Assembly (NCBI GenBank): GCA_020350205.1
Contig: CP070707.1
Span: 1,573,709-1,637,708, forward strand
Reading direction: 5' to 3'
From: a bacterium
Lineage (GTDB): Bacteria; Calditrichota; Calditrichia; RBG-13-44-9
DNA length: 64,000 nt
This document shows positions 20,877 through 30,400 of this stretch, piece after piece. The stretch's first letter is position 1; the number at the start of each line of letters is the position of its first letter. The notes beneath the pieces are model-generated. The model searched no databases, was not told where the DNA came from, and worked only from the letters and a program-made list of their open reading frames with translations. Made by a program: the position numbers and the translations under genes.

Positions 20877-22096
20877 GGGCTCGTTTCCTCCTGTAAGTTT
20901 TGCTTTCCTAACCTGGCGACGATGGTATTCTGAGTGACATTAACCACCTCAATGGTATAGGGCGAAAAATCCTTCATCACCAGTTCCTCAGCTACCTGAT
21001 TCGCAGTGCCGCGCACATCCAAATCGAACAGGGCGGTGTTCTGGGAAAAATCCCGCTGGTACACATTCTGTACACCCCGTACATAGTAAGGCAGCATATT
21101 TTTTATTTTGACAAGATCGGAATAACTTTCCACATTCATCAGGCGCAGATTGATCGTCGTTCCACTGTAAACGTCTTTTTGCCAGCGGTCCACGATTTTT
21201 CCGGAAAGATCTTCAGCCGCCAGTTTCGCCGCTTTTTTCAAGGCCTGGGTACCGCCGGAGAGCTGGTCAATATGCGCGGCAGCGGACTGCTGACCGGTGG
21301 TGGCGATAATTGTGCCATCATCTGCCCGTAGTACCCGCAGATTTATCGTCGCCTGGCATGAGATCATCCCCGCCTGTGCCAGGGCAGATGGGCCACTGGC
21401 AGCAACCTTGGACACCGCTTTGCCCACAATGAGTACTTCCGCACCACTTTGGGTTGCGATTGCCACGGCAGCCGCAGCATCACCTTCCAGAGTAGCCATG
21501 ACCGCATCTTTCTCAATCTTGCGCATCGAGGCTTCACGGTCGACAAACGGAAAACCCTTTTCTAACAGATCATTCATAATTTCATTTTCAGTGGTATTCA
21601 TGTCGATGGACCAGCTGTAATAATGGGTATCCATATTTTTTTCATCGACGATGACCATCACCCGGGGTTTCCCTTTCCGTGTAATCAGTAAACCAAGGGC
21701 AGCCAAGTTATCCTTCAGATTTCCTTTACGCACCAGGGCTTTAATGGTAACAACCAGCACATATTCACCCTCCTTGGCTTTCCCGAGTACTTCATATCGT
21801 TCCACATAACCCCGGGACTGGCTATAGATACGGTCCTCAATGGTCTGGTAATTTTGTACCAGAACATCCGATTGAATCATGGTTCCAATGACCTGTTCCA
21901 CTGCATTGCGCAGAGCACTGGCAACCGCATCATCCTCGGCTTTGGCCTGATCATTATTAATAATCGCTCCCCGGCCATTGGCAATGACCTCCTGGTAGGG
22001 CAGTTCCATCTGCCCGCCCGGAAAGTCCTGAGAAAAACTGAAGGAATTGAGAACGAGTAATAACCATACAGATATCATTATTTGGATAAATTTCAT
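20873..22096 (-). CDS. FlgT/LPP20-like secreted protein
   Basis: A 407-residue exported protein (signal 'MKFIQIMISVWLLLVLNSFSFS'). Residues about 35-130 form a FlgT-N/LPP20-type domain ('AEDDAVASALRNAVEQVIG', 'YVERYEVLGKAKEGEYVLVV'). A middle CsgG-like alpha/beta domain follows ('PRVMVIVDEKN', 'VAIATQSGAEVLIVGKAV', 'INLRVLRADDGTIIATTG'), then a C-terminal FlgT-like region. FlgT acts with the flagellar basal body in Vibrio, but there are no flagellar genes here, so a flagellum-independent envelope complex is more likely. It is coupled to the CsgG-like gene and has a paralogous N-terminal domain in the gene ending at 23314. Confidence 0.75.
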   Translation of the reverse strand: MKFIQIMISVWLLLVLNSFSFSQDFPGGQMELPYQEVIANGRGAIINNDQAKAEDDAVASALRNAVEQVIGTMIQSDVLVQNYQTIEDRIYSQSRGYVERYEVLGKAKEGEYVLVVTIKALVRKGNLKDNLAALGLLITRKGKPRVMVIVDEKNMDTHYYSWSIDMNTTENEIMNDLLEKGFPFVDREASMRKIEKDAVMATLEGDAAAAVAIATQSGAEVLIVGKAVSKVAASGPSALAQAGMISCQATINLRVLRADDGTIIATTGQQSAAAHIDQLSGGTQALKKAAKLAAEDLSGKIVDRWQKDVYSGTTINLRLMNVESYSDLVKIKNMLPYYVRGVQNVYQRDFSQNTALFDLDVRGTANQVAEELVMKDFSPYTIEVVNVTQNTIVARLGKQNLQEETSP

Positions 22097-22141
22097 AATT
22101 TTGCCTCTTATTTACATCTCCGTCTTGGTCGGCCGCTTCAA

Positions 22142-23296
22142 TTATAATTTAGATTTTAGATTTCGAATAATATTAAGCGCCTCGGTTCCGGAAACCGGAC
22201 CCAGAGGTTTGAATGTACCGTCATCAAAGCCCGGCATAATACCGCGACTGGAAACCGTCATGATGGCATTAAAAATAGGCGAGGTACCATTTACATCGGC
22301 AAATGGTGAGACCTGTCCGAAAAATTTGGTCTCTATACTGGAATCATTCCAGTACCGAATCAGAAATTTTTCGATGAGGCGGGCAAATTCCGCCCGATTG
22401 ACCTTTTCATCAGGATGAAAATTATTGTCGGGCATTAACTCCAACACCCCTTTATCCAGAGTTTCCTGGATAAATGATCTGGCCCAATGATCCTGCGGAA
22501 CATCCGGCGGTAGCTCTTCGCCGGTCTTTATAGCATCGGTTTTGCCCATTACCGGATCCGTCGGTGGCCGAAAACCGGCCTGGGTCGGTTTGGGAGCCTC
22601 ACGGAATACCTTTTGCAGGGGTAGTTCAAGGGCAAATAAAACTGCCACGTCAGAGCGGGTAATCTCTTTCTGAGAAGCAATTTTCTGCAGTTCCGGTCGT
22701 TGCCCGGCGATGGCAGATTTATAGGCCGCCAGATCTTTAATGGCCTTGTCCGCTTTCATATTGGTCTTATCAATTTCAAGAACCTTGGAATAAGAATCCT
22801 GTGCTTCATTGTACATATTGGCTTCTTTATAGATATCGCCCAGGGTCATATACCCCTCAACCGTAGCCCGTTTTTTATCAGGGACAGTTGACTTGGGAAC
22901 ATCTTCAATGGCATTTTTAGCTTCCTTAATGGCATCCTCATATTTTTCCTGCTTCGCTTTAACTTTAGCCCGCACGATCTTTGCCAGCACCCATTTTCCA
23001 TCCAGATCCAGTGCCTTGTTGGCCATTTCCATGGCGCCGTCCAAATTCCCCTCTTCAAGGTGGATCCAGGCCATTCCTTCGTAAGCCGGAGCGAATTTAG
23101 GATTCAGACTCTGCGCCTGTTGGAATTCGTACATGGCATCACTGTACTTCTCCTGATCATATAACGTTTTTCCACGGTCGTAGTGGATTTCCGGAGAATC
23201 AACCACGGATTGAGCCTTACGCGCTTTTTCACCGCCGCCACAACCAATGAGGTACAACAAAATAAAAGGCAGGATAATAAATATTTTGATCTTCAT
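22142..23296 (-). CDS. Lipoprotein with TPR repeats and S-layer homology domains
   Basis: A 384-residue lipoprotein: signal and lipobox 'LLYLIGCGG' (Cys about residue 19), then TPR units ('YDRGKTLYDQEKYSDAMYEF', 'APAYEGMAWIHLEEGNLDGA', and later ones) to about residue 200. Two SLH-type modules follow ('DVPQDHWARSFIQETLDKGV' and 'SPIFNAIMTVSSRGIMPGFD', with 'TFKPLGPVSGTEALNIIRNL'). SLH domains anchor proteins to cell-wall polymers. A lipid anchor plus SLH modules could bridge outer membrane and peptidoglycan. AGGAGA precedes the ATG. Second gene of the five-gene operon. Confidence 0.88.
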   Translation of the reverse strand: MKIKIFIILPFILLYLIGCGGGEKARKAQSVVDSPEIHYDRGKTLYDQEKYSDAMYEFQQAQSLNPKFAPAYEGMAWIHLEEGNLDGAMEMANKALDLDGKWVLAKIVRAKVKAKQEKYEDAIKEAKNAIEDVPKSTVPDKKRATVEGYMTLGDIYKEANMYNEAQDSYSKVLEIDKTNMKADKAIKDLAAYKSAIAGQRPELQKIASQKEITRSDVAVLFALELPLQKVFREAPKPTQAGFRPPTDPVMGKTDAIKTGEELPPDVPQDHWARSFIQETLDKGVLELMPDNNFHPDEKVNRAEFARLIEKFLIRYWNDSSIETKFFGQVSPFADVNGTSPIFNAIMTVSSRGIMPGFDDGTFKPLGPVSGTEALNIIRNLKSKL

Positions 23297-23313
23297 GGGA
23301 AATTCTCCTCAAT

Positions 23314-24120
23314 TTAGTCTAAAATAAGCATCACTTTACATTGTTGCAGATAATTCAAATTTTGTGCAGATGCACGGATCATGTTCGCTTCCTGATTGGA
23401 AATAACAATATCGGTATTATGAGTTCCTGTTACCTCAACCGCTTTAACAACCAGAGGATTATTGGTGACACGCTCATTGGCACGGGCCCGGTTGAGATCT
23501 TTTTCATATCCCACCACCCCGATTTGAAGCGCATAATCCCGACTCACAGATCCCGTTCCGTATACTTCCATACCATTCTGATCTACAATTTTGGGCGCCA
23601 GTGCGGGACGAAGTCCCAAACCCCGGGAATCTACAATCAAGCCGGTATATACTGCAGATGTGGGTTCACCGCCATAGCCGGGTGCTTGGGCACCCAAGGG
23701 AATATAGTCCGGCAATACGCTTCCGAAAATTCCAGACAGCGGAACTTCAACTTCCACTTCAACACTTCCATCACTTTTATAGCGGGTATCGATGACCCGG
23801 AAATTGCGAACGGCACCTTCCACCCGGTTATAAATGACATCGCTGACCACCATGTAATCCTGTACAGTGACCTCAGACGTAATATTCATACCCTGGACTC
23901 TTTCCAATAAATTACGCAAAGCCACTCGTTTAGCTGCTTCGATAGCACTCGCCCGTTGGGCTCCCACCGGTAAATTTGGGTTAGGTGCACCAATTCCGAC
24001 CTCACGGATGAGTTGATCGGTCCAATCTACCAGACCCCCGCTGGGCGTTTTTTCCAAATACTGTGAAAAACACAATACCGGAACAAAAATCAGAAGAATT
24101 ATTGACAGACATTTACGCAT
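23314..24120 (-). CDS. LPP20-domain secreted protein
   Basis: About 268 residues from the ATG at 24120, which has GGAGG six bases upstream; a GTG two codons earlier overlaps that site. A signal sequence ('MRKCLSIILLIFVPVLCFS') is followed by an LPP20-like domain: 'AIEAAKRVALRNLLERVQGM', 'VVSDVIYNRVEGAVRNFRVI', 'GSVEVEVEVPLSG'. The C-terminal half ('YTGLIVDSRGLGLRPALAPKIVDQNG') looks like a second alpha/beta domain. First gene of the operon with the SLH lipoprotein, FlgT-like, CsgG-like and FecR proteins. The LPP20-like domain parallels that of the FlgT-like protein. Precise function unknown. Confidence 0.78.
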   Translation of the reverse strand: MRKCLSIILLIFVPVLCFSQYLEKTPSGGLVDWTDQLIREVGIGAPNPNLPVGAQRASAIEAAKRVALRNLLERVQGMNITSEVTVQDYMVVSDVIYNRVEGAVRNFRVIDTRYKSDGSVEVEVEVPLSGIFGSVLPDYIPLGAQAPGYGGEPTSAVYTGLIVDSRGLGLRPALAPKIVDQNGMEVYGTGSVSRDYALQIGVVGYEKDLNRARANERVTNNPLVVKAVEVTGTHNTDIVISNQEANMIRASAQNLNYLQQCKVMLILD

Positions 24121-24223
24121 ATTCACCTCCGAAAAGTTATGTGATTTGATAAACTATATGATAGGTTTCTTGCAAGCTGTGATTATAATCACTTTGCATA
24201 TCTTTGGCAGGATCCTTTTCTTG

Positions 24224-24296
24224 AGCGGGTGACGGGACTCGAACCCGCGACCCTCAGCTTGGGAAGCTGATACTCTACCAACTGAGTTACACCCGC
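24224..24296 (-). tRNA. tRNA-Gly (anticodon CCC)
   Basis: A complete cloverleaf of 73 bases on the minus strand. The acceptor arms GCGGGTG and CACCCGC pair perfectly, and the discriminator base is T. The anticodon stem TCAGC/GCTGA encloses TTCCCAA, giving CCC at 24261-24263. The T-arm GCGGGTTCGAGTCCCGT is canonical. The 3' CCA is not encoded. Confidence 0.95.
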
Positions 24297-24376
24297 TTTG
24301 GTTGATTTTTAAAAAATTTAGGGTATTGAATATTTAAAATCAATTAAAAAAAAATGGCGACCGGGATAAGCCGGTG

Positions 24377-24405
24377 AAAAAAAACCCGATTCGTGAGGAA
24401 TCGGG
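24377..24405 (-). terminator. Intrinsic terminator of the GWxTD gene
   Basis: On the minus strand CCCGATTC and GAATCGGG form a perfect 8-bp stem with a 5-base loop, followed immediately by eight T. It lies 30 bases beyond the stop at 24436. Confidence 0.93.
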
Positions 24406-24435
24406 CTCGAGTAATATCAAATATGTAACAGAATT

Positions 24436-25809
24436 TTATCTGGCCAGTACATATTGCTCACGCCACTGATAAAATGAGACTTCGCCTCGTTTGGTGGAGT
24501 TGACCAGTTGGAATATGCCGAATCCATTGATGTCGACAAAATCAAACTCAACCCCGCCCTCCAGCTCAAGGTAATGCCAGATTTCATAGGGATTTTCATT
24601 GGGATTCACCGGATTTCTCTCATACTCATCCGGAGGCCCATAAATAACGTAGATGCGTCCCATGTCAGTAAACCAACCCTCAACACCTCCCTGGCTGAAC
24701 TTCTGATTGGATTCATCAACTCTTTGGTAATATAAATCTTTCCAGCCCTCATTTCCCTTTTCTCTCTCAGCCCAAAACCGCGCCAGAAACTGTTTCTTAC
24801 TCTCCAGCGAATTGAGTACTTTATAAACCTTTTTTTCCGAGTCAGAAGCAAGGTATGCAGCCTGTTCAAACATTTTATCGACTTCTTTTTCATTCAACAC
24901 CGCAAAGTGCTCCATAAACTTGCTTTCCAGCTCATCCTCCGGTTTAACCACCACGATATTGGGATTATGAACGTAAAAATTCCTGCGTCGATAGACCGAT
25001 ACATTCTCCACCGAATCGACTGCTGCGAAAATAAAGGTATAAAGACCTGTCTCAAGTTTACTCACATTGAACATACCACGCTCCACCAGAGATTCATTGG
25101 AATGAGTTCTCACGTAGTCCTTCTTCAGTCGAATATTTCCATCCCCATCCGCTATCGCAGCCTGAATTTTAAGATCAGCCTGACCCGGTATATTCTGGGT
25201 CTTGATGTTATAAATTTCAAGATAATAGTATAGCAGGGGCCGTTCTATCCCGAATATTCCAGAAGGATTCGGGATTACTTTCATGGTATTCTTGTAAAAA
25301 GGGTGCTCCTGATCCTCAAACCCGGTGATGATGTTAGAGCAAATTTGGAGGTCACTCATCGCAATTTTCCCACTGCTGAAGGGGCTGACCGAAATTTCTT
25401 CTTTCACCGTGTCAGATGGACTGGACATACGCAGAAAATATTTACCACGGGGAATCACCAGTTTCACGACCCCCATTTGACCGGTACTGATATCTTCATT
25501 AGCGGTTGACAATTCATCCTTGTTAAATTTAACGGGAATCTTATCATGGGCCAGGATTGAATCATTTTCTATATTCAGTAATGAAAAATCGAGCTCACAT
25601 GATGCCTCGTATCCGGCGGCGGATGGTTGAAATTCGATATCGCTGGGGTATACCACATAATAGACCTCCAGATAGACTGAACTGGTGTCATAGCGAAAGC
25701 GTCCATAATCCATTGAAAAATTAACTTCCTTGGTTGCCAGAAGTGAGGAAAAGGAAAAAAGCAGCGATAAAAGTAGGATTGGGGTAAAAGGTAAACGATG
25801 GGATTTCAT
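24436..25809 (-). CDS. GWxTD domain-containing exported protein
   Basis: About 457 residues from the ATG at 25809, which has GGGAGAG upstream and opens a signal peptide ('MKSHRLPFTPILLLSLLFSFSS'); the frame is open 13 codons further. The C-terminal part carries the family motif 'GWFTDMGRIYVIYGPPDEYE', preceded by 'FLARFWAEREKGNEGWKDLYYQR' and followed by 'YEIWHYLELEGGVEFDFVD'. The N-terminal part has beta-rich segments ('YFLRMSSPSDTVKEE'). The domain is common in FCB and acidobacterial genomes and has no established function. It stands as its own unit between a terminator and a long intergenic region. Confidence 0.9.
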   Translation of the reverse strand: MKSHRLPFTPILLLSLLFSFSSLLATKEVNFSMDYGRFRYDTSSVYLEVYYVVYPSDIEFQPSAAGYEASCELDFSLLNIENDSILAHDKIPVKFNKDELSTANEDISTGQMGVVKLVIPRGKYFLRMSSPSDTVKEEISVSPFSSGKIAMSDLQICSNIITGFEDQEHPFYKNTMKVIPNPSGIFGIERPLLYYYLEIYNIKTQNIPGQADLKIQAAIADGDGNIRLKKDYVRTHSNESLVERGMFNVSKLETGLYTFIFAAVDSVENVSVYRRRNFYVHNPNIVVVKPEDELESKFMEHFAVLNEKEVDKMFEQAAYLASDSEKKVYKVLNSLESKKQFLARFWAEREKGNEGWKDLYYQRVDESNQKFSQGGVEGWFTDMGRIYVIYGPPDEYERNPVNPNENPYEIWHYLELEGGVEFDFVDINGFGIFQLVNSTKRGEVSFYQWREQYVLAR

Positions 25810-26056
25810 AATATTCTCTCCCGGAAATGGTAATGAACTTTGGTACATGTATTAATTAAAAAAGTGTAATCACACATTATACTGAATAGGCTCTTGCCAG
25901 GTTGCGTGATATTATTCTTTTTTCCGGATTTGACGATTAATAAGTGAAATTTTTTTCCAGCGCATGAATCTAAAAGTATTCCTTAAAATAATATCATAAC
26001 TTGCCCAGTGTGTTAATAAACGATAAAAAGATCAATTATGTTAATATTGCGGTAAA

Positions 26057-26154
26057 TGTCATGCTGAATTCAGTTCAGCATCTCCGCTTTTATCAAAATG
26101 AGACCCTAAAATGCCTGTCATGGTGCGCTGTCCAGACAGGAATTCAGGGTGACA
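26057..26154. repeat. Short repeat element with inverted ends (TGTCAnnCTGAATTC)
   Basis: The element begins TGTCATGCTGAATTC and ends with GAATTCAGGGTGACA, whose reverse complement differs at only two central bases. The interior has further short inverted segments (TTCAGCATCTCCGC). It resembles small non-autonomous palindromic repeats seen between genes in FCB-group genomes. It is related in design to, but differs in sequence from, the copies at 36336, 52318 and 53735. Confidence 0.6.
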
Positions 26155-26265
26155 CAATTATACCATATAGTAGATATATATGAAATACCAATTCATATTC
26201 AACTAATTATCACAACGGCGATAAGTCATTTTAATACAATTCTACTATCCTGTCAATTTTGCCCT

Positions 26266-26313
26266 AAATAAAAAGGCCGGCATGGTGAAGAAAAATCCAC
26301 CCTGCCGACCTTT
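26266..26313 (-). terminator. Intrinsic terminator of the PorV-like gene
   Basis: On the minus strand a long stem (AAAGG, CGGCA and GGTG segments pairing with CACC, TGCCG and CCTTT, two mismatches) is followed by TTTTTATTT. It lies 25 bases beyond the stop at 26338 and probably ends the TonB receptor/surface protein/PorV transcript. Confidence 0.85.
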
Positions 26314-26337
26314 ATTCAGATAGAAATCAAGACCGCA

Positions 26338-27378
26338 TTAGAATCCGAAAGTTAATGCAAATAGGTTCTCGCCGTCAAAATATTGCGAATCTCGATAAGT
26401 ATAATCAAATCCAAAATCGACCTGATTAAACTGATAGTGGAGACCTACACCCAAAGTAAAGCGATTGAGCTGCTCTTCGGTTTCAACATCATTCATCAGC
26501 AGGTAACCACCCCTTAGTGCAATCAGATCTCTAAACATGTATTCCAGCCCAAATTTGAATTGGTCGTTTCCTACATTATAGTTCTCGAAGACACCAGCAA
26601 ATATTAAATTATTATCTTCTGCTACTGTTCTCCGATAGCTCACTCCCAATTCAAATTTTGCCGGTAGTTCATCGGAAGAGGGAAGTCTGTTGACGAACTG
26701 AGTTTCTGCTTGACCTGCAATAGGAACCTCAGTCGTAAAGGCACTTCCGCCGTATGATAATTCAGTTCCGATATTCTTAACCACCACGCCAAAATCAAAA
26801 CCCGGCAGACTACCTAGATCACGATATTGTAAACCGATATCAAATGCGAACGCGGTAGCACTAGCGCGTGGAATACCTTCATAGATTAAATTACCGGTAA
26901 GACCCACCTGAATACGGTCCGTCAGCAGCCTGGAATATGTTAAACCAGTTGTAACGAAGGTTGGTGAGAATTGCCTTCCGGAAGAGCCATCAGGATCGAA
27001 AACGGTAGTTTCCGGAATGTCTCCGAAATCGAAACTTTTTACAGATATACCAATGACTCCGACTTTCCCAGCCCGGAATCCCAATCCCAGGAAGTTAACC
27101 TGAATATCACTAAATACCTTCATGGTCGACAGGACACCTGTGGCTGTATTCTTCATGGATGACAGTCCTGCGGGATTCCAGTAGATAGCATCCACTCCTC
27201 TGGTCGTCGCGATGTTTGAACCACCCATGGCCAGGTCTCTCGCACCTACCGGAACAAGTAGCTGGGTTCCTGCAGCTGTTCCCACACGTGCTGCATCACC
27301 GGCGTACAGGGAAGACGTGACGACGAAGAGACTCAATATCACCCAGATGGTAAAATGAAAAATTTTTCTATTCGCCAT
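26338..27378 (-). CDS. PorV/PorQ-family outer-membrane protein
   Basis: About 346 residues from the ATG at 27378 (GGAG six bases upstream; an ATG five codons earlier has no such site). After a signal peptide, the mature start 'GTAAGTQLLVPVGARDLAMGGSNIATTRGVDAIYWNPAGLS' is the hallmark of PorV/UPF0164 barrel proteins of the FadL superfamily. It ends 'GENLFALTFGF', an aromatic-terminated strand. In T9SS, PorV carries cargo to the attachment complex. Here it follows the T9SS-type surface protein and TonB receptor and may serve that cargo. It could also be one of several paralogues in the genome. Confidence 0.85.
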   Translation of the reverse strand: MANRKIFHFTIWVILSLFVVTSSLYAGDAARVGTAAGTQLLVPVGARDLAMGGSNIATTRGVDAIYWNPAGLSSMKNTATGVLSTMKVFSDIQVNFLGLGFRAGKVGVIGISVKSFDFGDIPETTVFDPDGSSGRQFSPTFVTTGLTYSRLLTDRIQVGLTGNLIYEGIPRASATAFAFDIGLQYRDLGSLPGFDFGVVVKNIGTELSYGGSAFTTEVPIAGQAETQFVNRLPSSDELPAKFELGVSYRRTVAEDNNLIFAGVFENYNVGNDQFKFGLEYMFRDLIALRGGYLLMNDVETEEQLNRFTLGVGLHYQFNQVDFGFDYTYRDSQYFDGENLFALTFGF

Positions 27379-27423
27379 TATTAACTCCTTCATATTCTTT
27401 TAATACTTCATCACTTAATCTCA

Positions 27424-30400
27424 TTAATAGTATTTAATTATTTGCGCCGATTGCACAACAAACAGTTTTAGAATTTTTTCAGCACCCAAATCTGGCATGT
27501 CAATATGAGCGATATAAACACCACTGGCAACCGGAAGATCTGCTTCATTTCGCAGATCCCAACGCAGGAACTGGGAGTTATCCGTCTTCTCCAGTTTTCT
27601 AACCAGAGCACCACCTAAATCAAAAATGCGGATAATCGTCTCCGAAGCATATGGATTACCCTCAGAAGAGTTTCTGGGTGGTAGATGATAGAATGTCACA
27701 AAGCGAGTAAAACGATCCGGTTCCTGGGGATTGAAAGCATAATACGGATTTGGATAAACAGTGATTCTATCCACATCAGCTAATGCATCATCCTTGCTCA
27801 TAAGAACCTGCTTTGTGGAAAAAGCAAATACATCATTTACAGTGTTTGGTTTGGTACTACTAAACCTGAAAATAGTACCTTCTTCGGGAATTACTGCATC
27901 CACATTGGCCGGGAAAGTGGGATCAGCAACCGAACCACCATTCCAGTTGACAAGGACCGTGCGAGCCATTATTTCCTCACCTTCACCATGATAGTTACCC
28001 GAAAGACCGGCTGTAACGAATGCATCATAACCAGCGGTACCGGCAGAATTATCTTCTGGTTGTACCCAGTAGACCCAGTCCATATAAGGATCATTATCCC
28101 CACCGGATACAGCATGGTCACTCGCGTTGATGTTGTATACTGTATCACCTGCTGACGCATCACCCAAATCATTCAATACAAAGGGTATCAAACGAAAGTC
28201 GTCACTATCATCGTCAGGCGTGTTGCTGCCAATATTCCAGAGCTCAAACGGTACCCGATAAGTCTCTTCGTTCTCATACCACCAGTTTCCGTATCCACCG
28301 GCAGCTGTGAAGCGCATTTCAAAATCCCATGGAACAACGAGGTCCCATCCGGATCGCATTGAACGCTCGAGGAATCCTTCTCCATCATCACTCGTGTATA
28401 GTCCGCGATGTTCACCCGTACCACCGGTAGCAAGACCCCAGGTACTTCCATTGGTTTGTTGCCGGGCACCATCCGGCCGGTCGGTTCCCTCCGGATAGAG
28501 ATCATTAAACAGGAACGGGAATCCATTATCATTAAACGCAAAGCAACCAATTTCCGGCGGATCAATAGGTCCGGCGGCATTCGCCACGCACTCGAACTTC
28601 TTCCAATCGTTCGGCGGACCCGCAACCTTGATATTCACACCATCGGCAATGCTGCCACCACGGTCCGTCAGTTGAGCGACTTGACGCTGGTTCGTGAGTA
28701 ATACCGACGGGGTACCCGAGGTTCGCCGCAGATTCCAGAGGATTTCGCCCACCGGAGCAATGGTGGAATCAGTATTCTCGGTAAAGAATATTTCATAATC
28801 TTGGGCATTCGAGGCCGCAGGATCTACAATCGTGATAGAGACTTGACCGTCACTGCTCCCTTCTGCATGGTCAACAGCGATTTCACCTCCCGGCTGACCC
28901 TCGTATCGAACTCCAGGAGGAGGACTCTGTGTCCTAACTGTAAGAATCAGCAGAGAAGATTCCAGAGCTTCATCTTCAATCAACTGAGGATCCCCATTAT
29001 AATTATACGCTGTGACTGCATAATAATAAGTGTTCCCCGGGAAAAGGGCACGATTGTTTATATAATCTTTATCCACTACAAGATATCTTTCTATACCCAG
29101 ATCATTTCCAAATTGTACCGGAACCCGGATAACTTCTCCATATTTGGGATCAAATACATTACCGTAAATGGTTGTAACACCGTTATTGGCAATATCGAAT
29201 GTGGCAATCCGGACAGCTGAAGATTTACCCGCGGAGGAAGACGGCAATTGATATACATTATATCCTTCGAATTCATAACCGGCAATCACCGTATTCTCTA
29301 TAGCATTTTTAGAGGCAGTATCCCATCCCCAGTTCAGCACTATACCGGCTTCATCAGCAAACGCTTGCACATTCGGTGAAGACGGTGGTTTGGGAATGCT
29401 CTGAAACAGATCGTTATAAACGGTCTGAGCAATCTCATCGGTTAATTTTAAATCTGCAACTGAGTTCAGATAGGAGTCAGAAATACCTCCCAACATTGCC
29501 ACTACCACTTCCTGTGTGTCTCCGGGTTGCATGACGAAGGGACCTGAATTGAGGGACATTCGGCGGTCAGCAGGTGCAAAATTGGCACCCTGTCCGTCGA
29601 TATCACCTGTTCCCGCAACGGGATCACCGTTCAGTGGCCAGAGTGTAGCTTTTCCTGTGGCTCGATGTGTGAAAGGTGTGGGATTAATGACATCGTCAAG
29701 AGTAATATATCCACGCAGCAGGTTGTACCACATTAAGGTACCTTCATAATCCTGCAGAGTGGGATCATCCCACTGGGTATTCCCGGCAGAAAAGTAACCG
29801 AAAGAGGTCATGGGAAGATTGATCAGTCCCGGTCCGACTACTTTCAGGTTAAAAATGCCGTAATCTTCGGCATCATCAACTCCATTTAAATTTTTGTCCT
29901 GTCCGGCAATACCTTCAACCAGCGGACCCTGGAAAAAGTCATAACCCATCGCAGGCGGAGCAATGCCAAAGACGTCAAATTCACCGTCCGTGGCCTCTCC
30001 GTTATAAGCAAATCCCAAACCCACAACGGAATCACAACCAACCACATCATTGGTGTAAGTTCCGACATCAGGATCGCACCACTGTGCAACATACATTGAA
30101 TCAAAGACATCATTTGACTTATTGATGAAGGTGTATTTCTTAAAAATAATCTGTCCTAGGCGGGCATTGGGCTGATTATAGCCCCACATTGTAACCTGTA
30201 ACTCAACGCCCATTGGATCAGAACCATACAAGTAGGCAGTTTGTGACGCATCAAGATCATTATTCACATACCACAACACCTGATCGGCACTGGCTATTCC
30301 CGGGTGATCACCCGCTGTGGTTGCAGCACCATCCGCATCCAGCACCGGGTCGTAAATTCCGTTATCATTTACATCCACATAGGGAGCTCCAAGTTCAACC

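Larger units (their letters stand above)
25810..26337. other. Intergenic region with one repeat and one terminator
   Basis: About 530 bases. The part next to 25810 should hold the GWxTD promoter, but no clear box pair is seen. The middle carries a repeat with inverted ends (26057-26154) and the right end carries the terminator of the PorV-like gene. No coding potential is convincing. Confidence 0.5.

Noticed and set aside
26001-26183. Plus-strand 60-codon frame in the GWxTD-PorV gap
   Set aside because: It coincides with the intergenic repeat; its peptide ('MLNSVQHLRF') is the usual translation of such repeats.
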